NCBI GenBank assembly: GCA_009733575.1
Contig: ML769435.1
Coordinates: 1 to 64,000 of the forward strand
Length of the DNA: 64,000 nucleotides
Source of the DNA: Gymnopus androsaceus JB14
Lineage: Eukaryota > Basidiomycota > Agaricomycetes > Agaricales > Omphalotaceae
Reading direction: 5' to 3'
The translations under genes and the position numbers were made by a program. The notes under the pieces are model-generated. The model had not been told where the DNA came from. It ran no database searches and was given only the letters and a program-made list of their open reading frames with translations. Shown here one piece after another: positions 23,971 through 34,289 of the stretch (within the stretch, counting starts at the first letter, position 1; each line of letters begins with the position of its first letter).

Positions 23971-25829
23971 CTATGGTTTACTGTACGAACCTGTTGTAAA
24001 ATATTGTGTACGCATGATCCTCGCATTGTATCTACTTTGCTTTTGTATATGTACTCCTATCCACAGATGGCCGGAACAGTATTCATTAGTTGAGGACTCT
24101 GTTACGGTTGACGATGCAGAGGATAAGCTAGTGCGGCCTTCTAGTACAATGGTACGGATGAGATATTTGTAGTAGAAACGATGAAAGATTGATGACATAC
24201 CTCAGACGAGTTGCGCGCTGGATGAGGAGGGTGTCGAGACATATTGGTCTTTATTTCTTGGGTATGTTCAACTTTCACGCTAGTACGAGTCTGAGGAGGA
24301 TGGAATTCATCAGTATCATCACAAGTCATCCAAAGTGTTATGTAGGTACCTGATAAAAGATGTCCGGAGAAGAACTCGAAATGTTTGGGTTTGCAGGTGC
24401 ATCCTTGAAATCATATATTAAAATTGGCATTGAGCGTTAACAGGCCAGCAGTAACACTAACCGTAGCACTAGCGTCCTTCGCTACCTTCCTATTGCCAGC
24501 TTGTGTAGGAAGAGGCCGAGGCGTAGATGTAGCCTTGGTCGTACCACCATAGAGAGCCGCCGCCGCCAAACGCGAATGTCGATCGTTTGCACGGGCAGCG
24601 TTGACTGTCGGACCAGAGCTCGGGCCTGCCTCAGGCTATATAGACCGACGAACAGCATCGTTAGTAACTTGGCATTCCACTGAATATCAGTATTAGGACG
24701 TACCATGATCCGGGTGGGGGGAGGAGAGTTTCGCCCTCTACCCTTCCGATCTTGGTAAGGATCTCCAGCATTGGGTTTAGCTGTACGATGAATTCGATCT
24801 TGGTCCTTAGGCTAACAGAAGGTGATAAACTGAGTGTTCAAGGAGAAAAGGTTGGTGATACTAACCGGAGTACAAGGACGATGCTCTTGATTATTCAGCG
24901 CTTGTGCAGCTGGAGCAGTATGCGCATTTGCAAGTCCATTTTCTGGTGCTTCGCGTATCGGAGATGGTTGAGACGTTGAGATTCCCAAAAGAGAATGCAG
25001 TTGCTGTGTTTGAGAAGGATAAGTCAATAACGATGAAGCACCGATATCAGTGCTTGTTGGGCGAGAGACGTTGCCTGAACGGGGACCAGATGAAGTCTAC
25101 ACGAAACAATTAGTTTCCAATACCATGTGAACGATTACAATGAATACGACGCACCGTCTGTATAGTAGCCTGAGTCTGAGTTCGAGTCTGTGGACTAACA
25201 TCTCGAAGCATTGGCAGACCAGGTCCTCCGATAAGACTATTCCTCCCTTCCGGTGCCGCATTAGCATCATACGCCAATTCAACCTTGGCAATGTACTCGT
25301 CGTAACCAGTACCATTCGCTGTTCCATTGCCAATAGCCAAAACGACTTTGCGGCCGGGCACGAGGACAGTGTGTATGTTTGGGCTGACTATCCTCATTTC
25401 ACCTTTGCCAATGGATGGCTTGGCTTTGTCTCCTAATGTTGTGTAACGATTTAAAAGAGCAGCATCGATGCGAAGGAGGTAATCGACTGAACCAGCCGAG
25501 AAAAAGACGTGGCCACCGATTTCGACGTGGCTTCTTTCGTTGGGAGCGAGGTTAGGAATAGGTTGAGAAGGAAGCGGAGGAGAGGTTATATCTTGGTAGG
25601 GATCCAGAGCTACCTCTGAACCTTCGGTTGGCGCACCAGGATTTAGATGGGCCATGGTTCCAGGTAACTCTGATCCTGTGAAGTAGCCTATTTGCGAAAC
25701 AGTATCACTGAGTTGGGAGGGCGGGTTGAAGATATGGGAGCATGCAGAGCATTCACAACCACAACATGTCGTGACAGGTTTTCGATGGCGGAAAAGTTTC
25801 GAGATGCGTCTGAATGGTTGGAATTCCAT
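23971..25829 (-). CDS. Unknown multi-exon protein with Cys cluster and disordered C-terminal half
   Basis: The start at 25829 gives MEFQPFRRISKLFRHRK, then a cysteine cluster CCGCECSAC. A long first exon follows with a globular segment (VEIGGHVFFSAGSVDYLLRI, EMRIVSPNIHTVLVPGRKVV). About six introns with good sites follow: GTGCGT, GTTAGT, GTACGT, GTTAGT, GTACCT and GTATGT donors. The later exons are rich in Ser, Pro, Thr and Gln (SPIREAPENG, GTTKATSTPRPLPTQ). The stop is at 23971-23973. The frame stays open across all exons, giving about 470-500 residues. I do not recognise a domain. There is no signal peptide or membrane span, so it is probably intracellular. Confidence 0.6.
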
Positions 25830-26592
25830 GAAGTTGACGATATTATTTGTTGGATAAGCGTTAAAGTTCTTGTCCAGTCGTAACTGATAGTTTATAGAGC
25901 GTTAGAGCTGTATGTGTGAGGTTAAAGCTCTCAGAAAAAAGCTCACCTTTAAATGCATTCCCTCTGACGTCCACATCCATTATCAAACAAGGTGATCCAT
26001 AATAATCCATGACAACCAAGAAGAAAGCAAAGAGAAGCAATTCAAAGGAGTTGTTGTATTTCTAGCAGCTGCACGTCAAACCGAAAACAGGGTTTGACAC
26101 AAGTTTGACACCTGTTGCCTTGCGCGCTTAAAAAAACAACAAAAATCAAGTTGCTCTGTGGGTCCACAGCAGTCCTTTTGTTTCCAGAAAAGACATGGCG
26201 GGATATATCGGATCCTGTGCACAGAACGACTCAGCAATCATTTCATTCGTGCACTGGTAAGCAAATAAGTTGACGCCTCGGCCTGAATGCAAAAAATCAA
26301 CTTACTTCCAATACTCTCCAATACTTCAGAAGTAAGCTCGCTGCTCGATATTCGGCGGTATACTTAGCGGAGGAAACGATAGGGCAATCACGCAGTATAA
26401 TGTCAACAGCAACGACACAACAAAGTTTTCATTCATTGATACATATAAGACTTATCGAGACGCGGGGAGATATTTTGGATCGAAGACAGACAGAATGCTA
26501 TACAGAAAGGAAAGAATCGTTAGCGTATGACGAAAAATTGGAAGGATAGCGTGCTCACCAAAACTTATTGAAAGCATTGAGGTGTTGAACGA
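25830..26592. other. Intergenic, between two minus-strand genes
   Basis: It holds the 5' flank of the unknown gene and the 3' flank of the repetitive secreted protein. No ORF with coding character and no inverted repeat was seen. Confidence 0.5.
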
Positions 26593-27897
26593 TTAATCCA
26601 AATCCTCTCCGTAAAAGACAGCACGGCTTTGAGCTGGAACACCCGCAGCCGGGGATTGACCTTGGGTCGAGTCGGTCGAGGTTGCGTCAGTGGGAGTGGT
26701 CGAAGCATCGGTGGCGGGAGGTGGAGTGGTCGTCGAATCTTGTTGTTTCTTGTGACCCTTGCCCTTCTCTTTGCCTTCTCCCGGCTTGTGCTCACCCTCC
26801 CCCTTGCCCTCCTCTTCGCCTTTTCCCGGTCTGTGCTCTCCCTTTTTACCTCCCTTCCTGTGCTTCCTTCGCTCCTCCTCTTCCTTCTTCTTCCGTTCCT
26901 TCCGTTCCTCTTCCTCATTGCCACGACGCTGAGCTGAGGAAGCACCCGCGGCCGGAGATTGACCTTGGGTCGAGTCGGTTGAGGTTGCATCAGTGGGAGT
27001 CGTCGAAGCATCGGTGGCGGGAGGTGGAGTGGTCATTGAATCTTGTTGTTTCTTATGACCCTTGCCCTTCTCTTTCCCTTCTCCAGGCTTGTGCTCACCC
27101 TCCCCCTTGCCTTTCTCTTCGCCTTTTCCCGGTCTGTGTTCTCCCTTTTTACCTCCCTTCCTGTGCTTCCTTCGCTCCTCCTCTTCCTTCTTCTTCCGTT
27201 CCTTCCGTTCCTCTTCCTCATTGCCACGACGCTGAGCTGAGGAAGCACCCGCGGCCGGAGATTGACCTTGGGTCGAGTCGGTTGAGGTTGCATCAGTGGG
27301 AGTCGTCGAAGCATCGGTGGCGGGAGGTGGAGTGGTCATTGAATCTTGTTGTTTCTTATGACCCTTGCCCTTCTCTTTCCCTTCTCCAGGCTTGTGCTCA
27401 CCCTCCCCCTTGCCCTTCTCTTCGCCTTTTCCCGGTCTGTGCTCTCCCTTTTTACCTCCCTTCCTGTGCTTCCTTCGCTCCTCCTCTTCCTTCTTCTTCC
27501 GTTCCTTCCGTTCCTCTTCCTCATTGCCACGACGCTGAGCTGGAGAAGCACCAGCATCAGCCGGAGGAGTTGAGGTCGAGGACGTAATACCGTCGACAAC
27601 ACCCTCACCAGCCGCCTTGCCCGCGTCGTGAGCAATTTCATGATGATGATGGTGGTGTTTCTCCTCCACCTTCTTACCATCTTTGATGGCGTCGTGTGCC
27701 ACTTCACCTTTTCCGCCTTCCCTACGGCCAAGGTAGGCGGAGTCGGTGGAGGCAGAAACGGATCTAGAGTTGGCGTTCATGCCGCGAACAGCAAGGTTGG
27801 AGCCTTGAGCGGCATTGTTAGGGACTGGGATGGCGAGAGCGGAAGAAGCAGCTCCGACGGTGAGGAGAGCAGTGAGGACAGAACGAGAGTAGACCAT
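26593..27897 (-). CDS. Secreted protein with three 101-aa charged repeats and Kex2-like sites
   Basis: This is one intron-free 434-residue frame. Residues 1-22 are a signal peptide (MVYSRSVLTALLTVGAASSA). A unique region follows, including GRREGGKGE and a natural run of six His (about 81-86). From residue 124 a unit of 101 residues (303 bp) repeats three times. Each unit begins after the dibasic AQRR with GNEEEERKERKKKEEEER, passes through Lys/Gly/Glu-rich sequence and ends in a Thr/Asp/Ser/Pro linker. The protein ends AVFYGEDLD. A signal peptide plus repeats separated by dibasic sites is the layout of kexin-processed repeat proteins of fungi; processing here is inferred. The first two units are almost identical at DNA level, while the last has EEEG for EEKG and an altered end. 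Confidence 0.8.
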   Translation of the reverse strand: MVYSRSVLTALLTVGAASSALAIPVPNNAAQGSNLAVRGMNANSRSVSASTDSAYLGRREGGKGEVAHDAIKDGKKVEEKHHHHHHEIAHDAGKAAGEGVVDGITSSTSTPPADAGASPAQRRGNEEEERKERKKKEEEERRKHRKGGKKGEHRPGKGEEKGKGEGEHKPGEGKEKGKGHKKQQDSMTTPPPATDASTTPTDATSTDSTQGQSPAAGASSAQRRGNEEEERKERKKKEEEERRKHRKGGKKGEHRPGKGEEKGKGEGEHKPGEGKEKGKGHKKQQDSMTTPPPATDASTTPTDATSTDSTQGQSPAAGASSAQRRGNEEEERKERKKKEEEERRKHRKGGKKGEHRPGKGEEEGKGEGEHKPGEGKEKGKGHKKQQDSTTTPPPATDASTTPTDATSTDSTQGQSPAAGVPAQSRAVFYGEDLD

Positions 27898-28450
27898 GAT
27901 TGATCAGAAGAGTGGAATTCGTTACGGAGGTGAGGAAAAAGTCGTATAGAAAGTAAGAATGCAAAAAGTTGACTGGGTCGTCCAGCGACCGAATGTGTTG
28001 TTGTGTTAGTGTGATGAAGAGACCAGCTCTGGGGGAAATTGGAAGGGAGCTTGGTGCGTCTTTTAAACCTTTCCAGAGATCTGGTATATCCATTTCCGGC
28101 TGTCACAGCACTATTTCTGGAAACGGGCGCTGGGGAGATGGGAATTAAGACATTAATAATAACTCTAAACCGGAAAGATCGCAAAAAAAAACCACTGTTT
28201 TACACCCGAAAAGGTGAAAAGCCCGCTAGTATTAGTGTCATAGAGATGAACAGGCGAGTGTAGAACGCATCAAGGTGATGTGTTTCCAGCACAAAAATAA
28301 TGCTGAACACGGGGAGCGATGGATGAATCCAGAATAGTAGAGATGTGAACACTATTGCTCGTTACCATCGCTAGAGTGAAACGGTCTAAGCGGCACCGAA
28401 AGGGAGTGTCAAGACATAAGATTCAATCTACTTAGCTCACGAGTGTTCCA
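27898..28450. other. Upstream region of the secreted repeat protein
   Basis: Pyrimidine-rich on the coding (minus) strand just ahead of the start codon. There are no further genes. The rest up to the 28.46-kb duplication has only short ORFs. Confidence 0.4.
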
Positions 28451-28454
28451 GTTA

Positions 28455-30460
28455 TTTTTACAGTGATGTTCTTGAGGCTGAGCTATCGTTCTAGAATCTA
28501 AAGTTCAAACGGGGTCCAAGTTAGCTTGATAAATGAAAAGAGGGTTACGCATAACCTCCCAGAAAAACGTAATCAAGAGCTTTGAGCGAGCATTCTTACT
28601 TCTCAGGAAAGGAAAGACCGGAATTGTTCATCGTCCAAAATTGTTTGGCAAGTTCGGACTTGGTTCGGACATGTGTGCCGTCCCTGCCGAAATTAGGATG
28701 CTAATCTCCCCTGCGTCCCACTGCGTCGAATCAGCGCGTTGTTGATATCTGCATCCGTTGTACCGCTGTACCGAAAACCAGTGCTTGCTATGATGTTCTG
28801 GTATGATTTCAGGTCAACAAACCCAGAAGTTGTCCGTTGTTGTCGAGGGAATGTTTCACTGCTGAGTTGGCATCTACGATATATTGATATGTATTTTCTA
28901 GGCTAAAATCCAGGATAATGCGGAGTCAAATAACCCCCCAGAAGAATCTGAAGAGCCTTTTGCTGCGAAGAAAACTCCAATGTAAAGCGCACAGTTCTGG
29001 AGAACATGACGTTTGTCGTTATATCGTAGTCAAAACGGAGGCTAGAACAGGAACACACAAAGAGGTAATTGGTAAGATCACGGCTCTTTGGTGCTAATTT
29101 GAGGTAAGTTTTTTGTTCCTGCAAATTCAAGGCGATGTGATGATACTGGCCGTTTAACTGGAAAAACGGCAAAGCGGATCCTGCTTTCTCGAGCCCCCGT
29201 ACTGCCTTGGTTTTGATGACATCCAGAAAGAACAAATTAGGGTCTATTCTCGCCGTCGAGTTCGATTGGAAAATTCCATTCATGTTCATCTTGATCGCAT
29301 TTATGATATTCTCAGACGAAAGCCTTCTCCCAGCAAGCCACCTCGAGCTCACATACCGGATGTTGTTGAGCTCGATGACCGCAAAACGAGCCGGTTTTAG
29401 ACTAAGTATTCATCGCTAAAGCCTCCTACGCATGAGCCTCTTGCCGCGGACCTATAGAAGTACATCAGAGACCAACCGCCATTAGCTCCAGGACCCATGA
29501 TTCATCAAAACAGCATCAAGTTATTAACGGTAGTAAGTAATCATGTTTCAAAGAGGTTAGATTTTTACAGTGATGTCCTTGAGGTTGAGCTATCATATAT
29601 CATTGTTCTAAAGTCTAAGTGGAGTCCAAGTTAGAAAAAGAAAAGTACCCGTTATCACCCTCAGAAAACGTTATGGAGAACTTTAACTTTGAGTGAGCAT
29701 TTCTACTTCTCAGAAAAGGAAAAATCGGAAATACTCACCGTTTTCCAGGACGCAGAGCTGCCATTCGGCAAAGATCGGATATGTCTTAACGGCGGTGCCG
29801 TTCCTGCTGAGATTAGGATGTTAATCTCCCAAATCATTGCGACTGCGTCGAATCATACCTCTTCAGTGCCGTGAACCAGTGCTTTCTAGTCAACAAGCTC
29901 AGAAGTTGTGCGTGGTCATCGAGGAATGTTACGCTGAGCTGGCATCTACGAATGATCACATCTGAAGGGCGAAGAAAAACTCCAGTGTGAAGCGCACAGC
30001 TCTAAGTGGTCAAAACGGAGGCTGGAACAGGAACACGCAAAGCATACTCATGGCTCTTTGGTACCGACTTGAGGTATGTTTTGGTCCCTGCAAATTCAAG
30101 ACGATGTGATAGAAAAACGGCAAAGATGACATCTAGAACAAAGCGGGGTCTGTTCTAGCCATCGAAGTCGATTGGAAAAATCCATTCAAGTTCATCTAGA
30201 TGGTATTTCTAATATTATCGGATGAAAATCTTCTCCCCGCAAGCCACCTCCGAGTCGAGCTCACACACCGGATGTTGTTGAACTCGATCACCGTGAATGC
30301 GACAAAAAAAAAGCCAGTTTGAGACTCGTCATCGCTCACAGTACTCCTACGCATAACCCTCAAGTTGACCTATACGGTTACTACTAGGATATCTGTCAGA
30401 AACCAATGTCATTAGCTCCAGGGCCCATCAAAACAACATCAAGTTATTGACGGTAGTAAG
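28455..30460. repeat. Tandem duplication, two diverged units of about 1 kb
   Basis: 28455-29510 and 29565-30460 align along their length. Shared stretches include TTTTTACAGTGATGT, CTTGAGG.TGAGCTATC, GGATG.TAATCTCCC and GGTAGTAAGTAA. The first unit carries an open 149-codon minus-strand frame; the second is shorter and has that frame broken. Confidence 0.75.
28903..29352 (-). CDS. Unknown protein fragment in the first tandem unit
   Basis: The minus-strand frame contains FQSNSTARIDPNLFFLDVI, ALPFFQLNGQYHHIALNLQ and FSRTVRFTLEFSSQQKALQ and is open to the stop at 28903. The reading starts without ATG (the first internal Met is in MNMNG), so a 5' exon is missing or upstream. The paralogous frame at about 30.0-30.2 kb has stops and deletions. 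No family is recognised. Confidence 0.4.
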   Translation of the reverse strand: MSSRWLAGRRLSSENIINAIKMNMNGIFQSNSTARIDPNLFFLDVIKTKAVRGLEKAGSALPFFQLNGQYHHIALNLQEQKTYLKLAPKSRDLTNYLFVCSCSSLRFDYDITTNVMFSRTVRFTLEFSSQQKALQILLGGYLTPHYPGF

Positions 30461-30619
30461 TAAGGCTAATAGGCTATGCAAGAACTCGAGAGTCGATGCA
30501 CGCGGCGCAGTTTCAAATTTCACTGGTCCAGCGCACGCCGAGGCTGAAAAAAAATTTCCGATCGCTGGTACGAGAATATTTTTTCTCGGACCCCCTTGGT
30601 CATGATAGCGAGAAGAGCT

Positions 30620-31089
30620 AAGAAAGTCAGCACTCGGACTCGGAACACCACGGCATGGATGATGCTGAGGAAAGCCAAGGTAAGGTGAAAAAAGTGGGAA
30701 CTCAGCACTTGGACTCGGAACATCCGGACAGCACCAATGATGCTAAGGAAGTTCATGATAAATAGAACGAAGAGGGAAGCTCGGATTCGAAGCACTACAG
30801 CATGAATAATGCCGAGGAAGGCCACGGTATGGAGAAGGAAGAAGGAAATCGGTACTCAGATTTGGAACACCACAGTATGACTCAGGCTCAGGACGAAAGC
30901 CAAAGTATGAGTGGGGGCAAAGACGATGATAGAGGCAAAAATATGAAGTCTGGTCAAAAATCGGAGCCTGGGTTTACTGCCCATGCCGACGATCCTACCA
31001 GCGCTGCTCTTGAGGAGGAAACAACCAAGTGCAAATTGGGTCAACCAGCTGAAGGTCGGATTGTCATCTTTTCTAGGGAACTAGATTAG
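30620..31089 (+). pseudogene. Acidic hydrophilic repeat protein with an in-frame stop
   Basis: In one plus-strand frame, variants of SDSEHHGMDDAEESQG recur at about 25-35-residue spacing: HSDSEHHGMDDAEE, HLDSEHPDSTNDAKE, SSDSKHYSMNNAEE and YSDLEHHSMTQAQDE. A TAG near 30763 interrupts the frame after the second unit. From the Met at 30802 it runs 95 codons to the stop at 31089. The product would be highly hydrophilic and disordered. It may be a broken gene or the tail of a larger one. Function unknown. Confidence 0.4.
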
Positions 31090-31654
31090 AACTAAGGTTC
31101 TAGTTTCAATCCAGTTTCTACTTTCCCCGTTTGAGGTACACACTTTCTTTCCTGTATTGACTCACGCTAATGAAAGCTTGTTGCTCTCTAGCACTGCGTC
31201 TCCGTGGCCACCCCGCATTTCTAAATTGCCCCTTCGATGTGATATGGTTTTTACGAATCATGAAGTGTGATTTATTTGAGCAATTTAGAACTCCTTCCAC
31301 GGAAGAGGAAATACCATCATCCATCGCTTCAATGCCCTGCCCTATACTCGGCCGGCCTAGAGCTCCTATACTTTGCAGCGGGTTTAGTATGTATTATCAT
31401 ATCCGGTTTCAAGCTCAAATATTGCGATTCAACGCACTACTGCAGTAGGTACTGAATTTTTACACGGAAGCTGTCCCATGAATATCAGTCTTCTTCCCAG
31501 GCGTTGGGACTCGCGTCATGGTTTTGAGTAAGAAAGCTCATTCGAATTCGAGCAGATTTGGTTGGGAAAAGAAAATATATTCTAATTCGATTAAGTTTCA
31601 ACGTCTGGTATAAATATATGAATAGATAGCGTATGGACGGATTCAGCTACCGTC

Positions 31655-34289
31655 TCAATGCTCGGGATCCAATTGCGCTCTGTAAAGTTTGGCGTATTCG
31701 CCTTCAAGATCCGACATCAATCGCCCGTGTGTCCCTTGCTGTATTAGCTTACCCTCATGCATACATCTAACACAGCATTATGAGAGGTTTACCGATGATC
31801 ATAGAAAATGGACTCACAAAATCAGATCTGCCTGGTGGGCGAGATACTGAAATCGGTGGGTCACAAATATTGTGGTTTTACCGACGCTATGGCTCCGGAA
31901 CCTTTCCAGAAGGTTCCGCTCGGCTATCGCATCTAAAGCAGAAGTGGCCTCGTCTACCACCAACAATTTGACGCCGGAATAGTTGTTTAGCTTCATAAAA
32001 GCCCGAGATCTAATGCCAGGATATAATTAGTTGCGAATATCGATCAGAGTTGAACCACCAAACATACGCTATCAATCTCTGTTTCTCCCCACCCGATATG
32101 GGAATCGAAGACATTCTGGGAGCATTACGACGCATCTCCTCTACAACGGCAGAGGAAACCGGTCCATTCCCGACGATGTCTGAGCTTGTGTTGAAATGGC
32201 CTACAGGATTCAGTACAGTTTCGTACTTCTCTGTGAGACTGTTGATGAATCGATATGACCCTCCCATTTCGGCAGACTGGTCAAGATAGTCTGACTTCAA
32301 GTGACATCGTGCTTTATCCAACTCGGAAAGCGACATGAAAAGATTATCTCGAATAGAGAGCGGGTAGATTTCCTCGGTTTGTAATAGCACGACCATTGCT
32401 TGACGAAGTGACAGCGAGTTAAATTCTTGAGCAGGAACGCCATCAATCGAAATAACGCCCTCACTGGGTTCGAAAAGACCGGATATTAGGTGAAGCAACG
32501 AGGTCTTCCCACTACCATTTTGGCCTACTAGCAAAACAAATTGTCCAGGAGCTATGTTGAATGATACGTTTTGAACCGCCGGATGGATGCAGAGACTTGA
32601 CTGGTGGACCAAAGAGACGTTCCTAGATGAGAGCGTGTTAAGAAAGGCAAGAAGCTCCGAAACGCAAGAATATTTACGGACCTAAAAGATATTCTCATGC
32701 CCATGGATAAACTATGTGTTCTATCGGGATATGGTCGACGGCCTTGCTTGAGTAGTCCCTTCACTGTAAGTCCCTTGTAAAACCTCTCTGCTACGCCTAG
32801 CACCTCGTGGAGTGGTTTTTGACTTGTCTTAACGTTGTCGATACTTTTTTTCATCCTCGTTGCAGCATACTGAACGAATAGCCCTGTCATCAACCATGAG
32901 GTTGTCGATACCTGATCCACAGTTGGATATGTGAATAAGAAGCCAATCTAAAATAAAGTACGGATACATTTAAATATTTGCAGCAAAGATTTCGCTAAAC
33001 TCACTAGAGGTACGTCCACCATAACTTGCAACATTTGCCAATACCATGCTACAGGAATGCCATAGCATAGTATCTCTGCGTCGACGGATAGAAAACCAAG
33101 CTCTTTCATGGAACGTTCATATTCTGAGGGTCATATCAGCAGCTTGAGCAAGTCAAAGAACCAAAAAACCATACCGGCAAGTACAAAATCCGTTGCTCCG
33201 TCTTTCAACAATGTTTTTCGATATTCAGTATCAAAGATGATCTGGTGCATAGCAGCCAGACGGTGGTACGCTGGATTGTTGGTCCAGAATGAATAGCCTA
33301 TGTAAGAGGCTTCAGAATAGAACAAAAAGCACTAAATCCACTAACCGACTCCCCCAAGCCCATTGGTCGGAATGCAAACCATCAACGTTGGGACCACAAT
33401 ACAACAAAAGGCCACAAGATCTGATAAGAATACAGTTTGGGTTGCCACGATCGCAAGGAGCATAGAAATTTCCAGTGCAATCGTGAAAAAGTTTTGTAGA
33501 ATAGTCATCAAACCATGAAAAAATTCCCATCCCAACGAATTGTCGATTTCAAAGGCCCAAGGCAGTGGTAAAGCGCTCTGAACTTCTGGTGCTGAGGAAA
33601 GAGTATAAGCAAACTCGAAGATCTAAAAAAAGATACATAGAAAGAACCTTTTGCTGTATTAAGGTCTAGAGCGAGGCTTCCTGTATGAGTGCATAAGTCC
33701 AGCACGAGTTAATTCGAAAAAAAATGTCGGCCTTACTGCGTGCGAATGCGGCGTAGAAGTGGTCCCGAATACAATGTTTGATTCTTCGCGCACTCTCAAA
33801 ACTAAGAATGTAAGGTGTGGGTAGTGCAGAATAGGAAAGTCGGACCTTATTTGCTTGAACAAGGCTGTGATAAATGAAGAAAGTACCAGCAGCACCACTA
33901 CCACTTGAATTTCCACAAGACTAGCAACCGTAATATGTGAAGGGAATATAAATTCCCCAGCCTACAGGACAGAGTTACTCAGATCAGTTTTTCGAGAAAA
34001 GGGTAGCACTTACCACTTCAAGAAAGAAGGCTGCAGACCAGAGGTACATTGCCGACATTACGCCAGGCCATAAAGCTGCAATGGCGTAGAGAGTGAATGG
34101 TATGGGCGCAGCCAGAAACAGTTCTTTCGAGAGCTGAACAGCTGCTCTCGAGCGTTGTCGGATAAGAGGAAGGTTTGACAAAAAATCAGTCCATAACGCC
34201 CGAAGTGACTGAGGCTGTTCGTAGGCTACTTCAAATATTCCTTTCTTGACTCGCTTAATATCATGACTCGATGAAGAAAGATGGGACAT
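31655..34289 (-). CDS. ABC half-transporter (one membrane domain plus one nucleotide-binding domain)
   Basis: The N-terminal half has several hydrophobic segments (PFTLYAIAALWPGVMSAMYL, ITVASLVEIQVVVVLLVL, MLLAIVATQTVFLSDLVAFC), consistent with a six-helix exporter domain. The C-terminal half has Walker A GQNGSGKTS (32499-32525), Q-loop VVLLQTEEIYPLS, signature ISGGEKQRL, Walker B VKLLVVDEATSALD and H-loop IFVTHRF. It ends AKLYRAQLDPEH at 31655. Introns join cleanly, for example LIA|SRAF and LIL|CMHEG. The start is uncertain: the first in-frame ATG is at 34289, with open frame further upstream. One NBD means it must pair with itself or a partner. The substrate cannot be read from the sequence. 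The convergent 3' neighbour at 31.1 kb gives no hint. Confidence 0.85.

Noticed and set aside
26682..27587. 301-codon plus-strand ORF antiparallel to the secreted repeat protein
   Set aside because: It is the mirror of the Lys/Glu-rich repeats (giving Pro/Ser/Leu runs) and has no start context. The minus strand has the signal peptide and coherent repeats.
27630..27665. Engineered His tag or vector sequence (six His codons)
   Set aside because: The codons lie within a natural fungal ORF with no vector sequence nearby; His runs occur naturally in charged secreted proteins.
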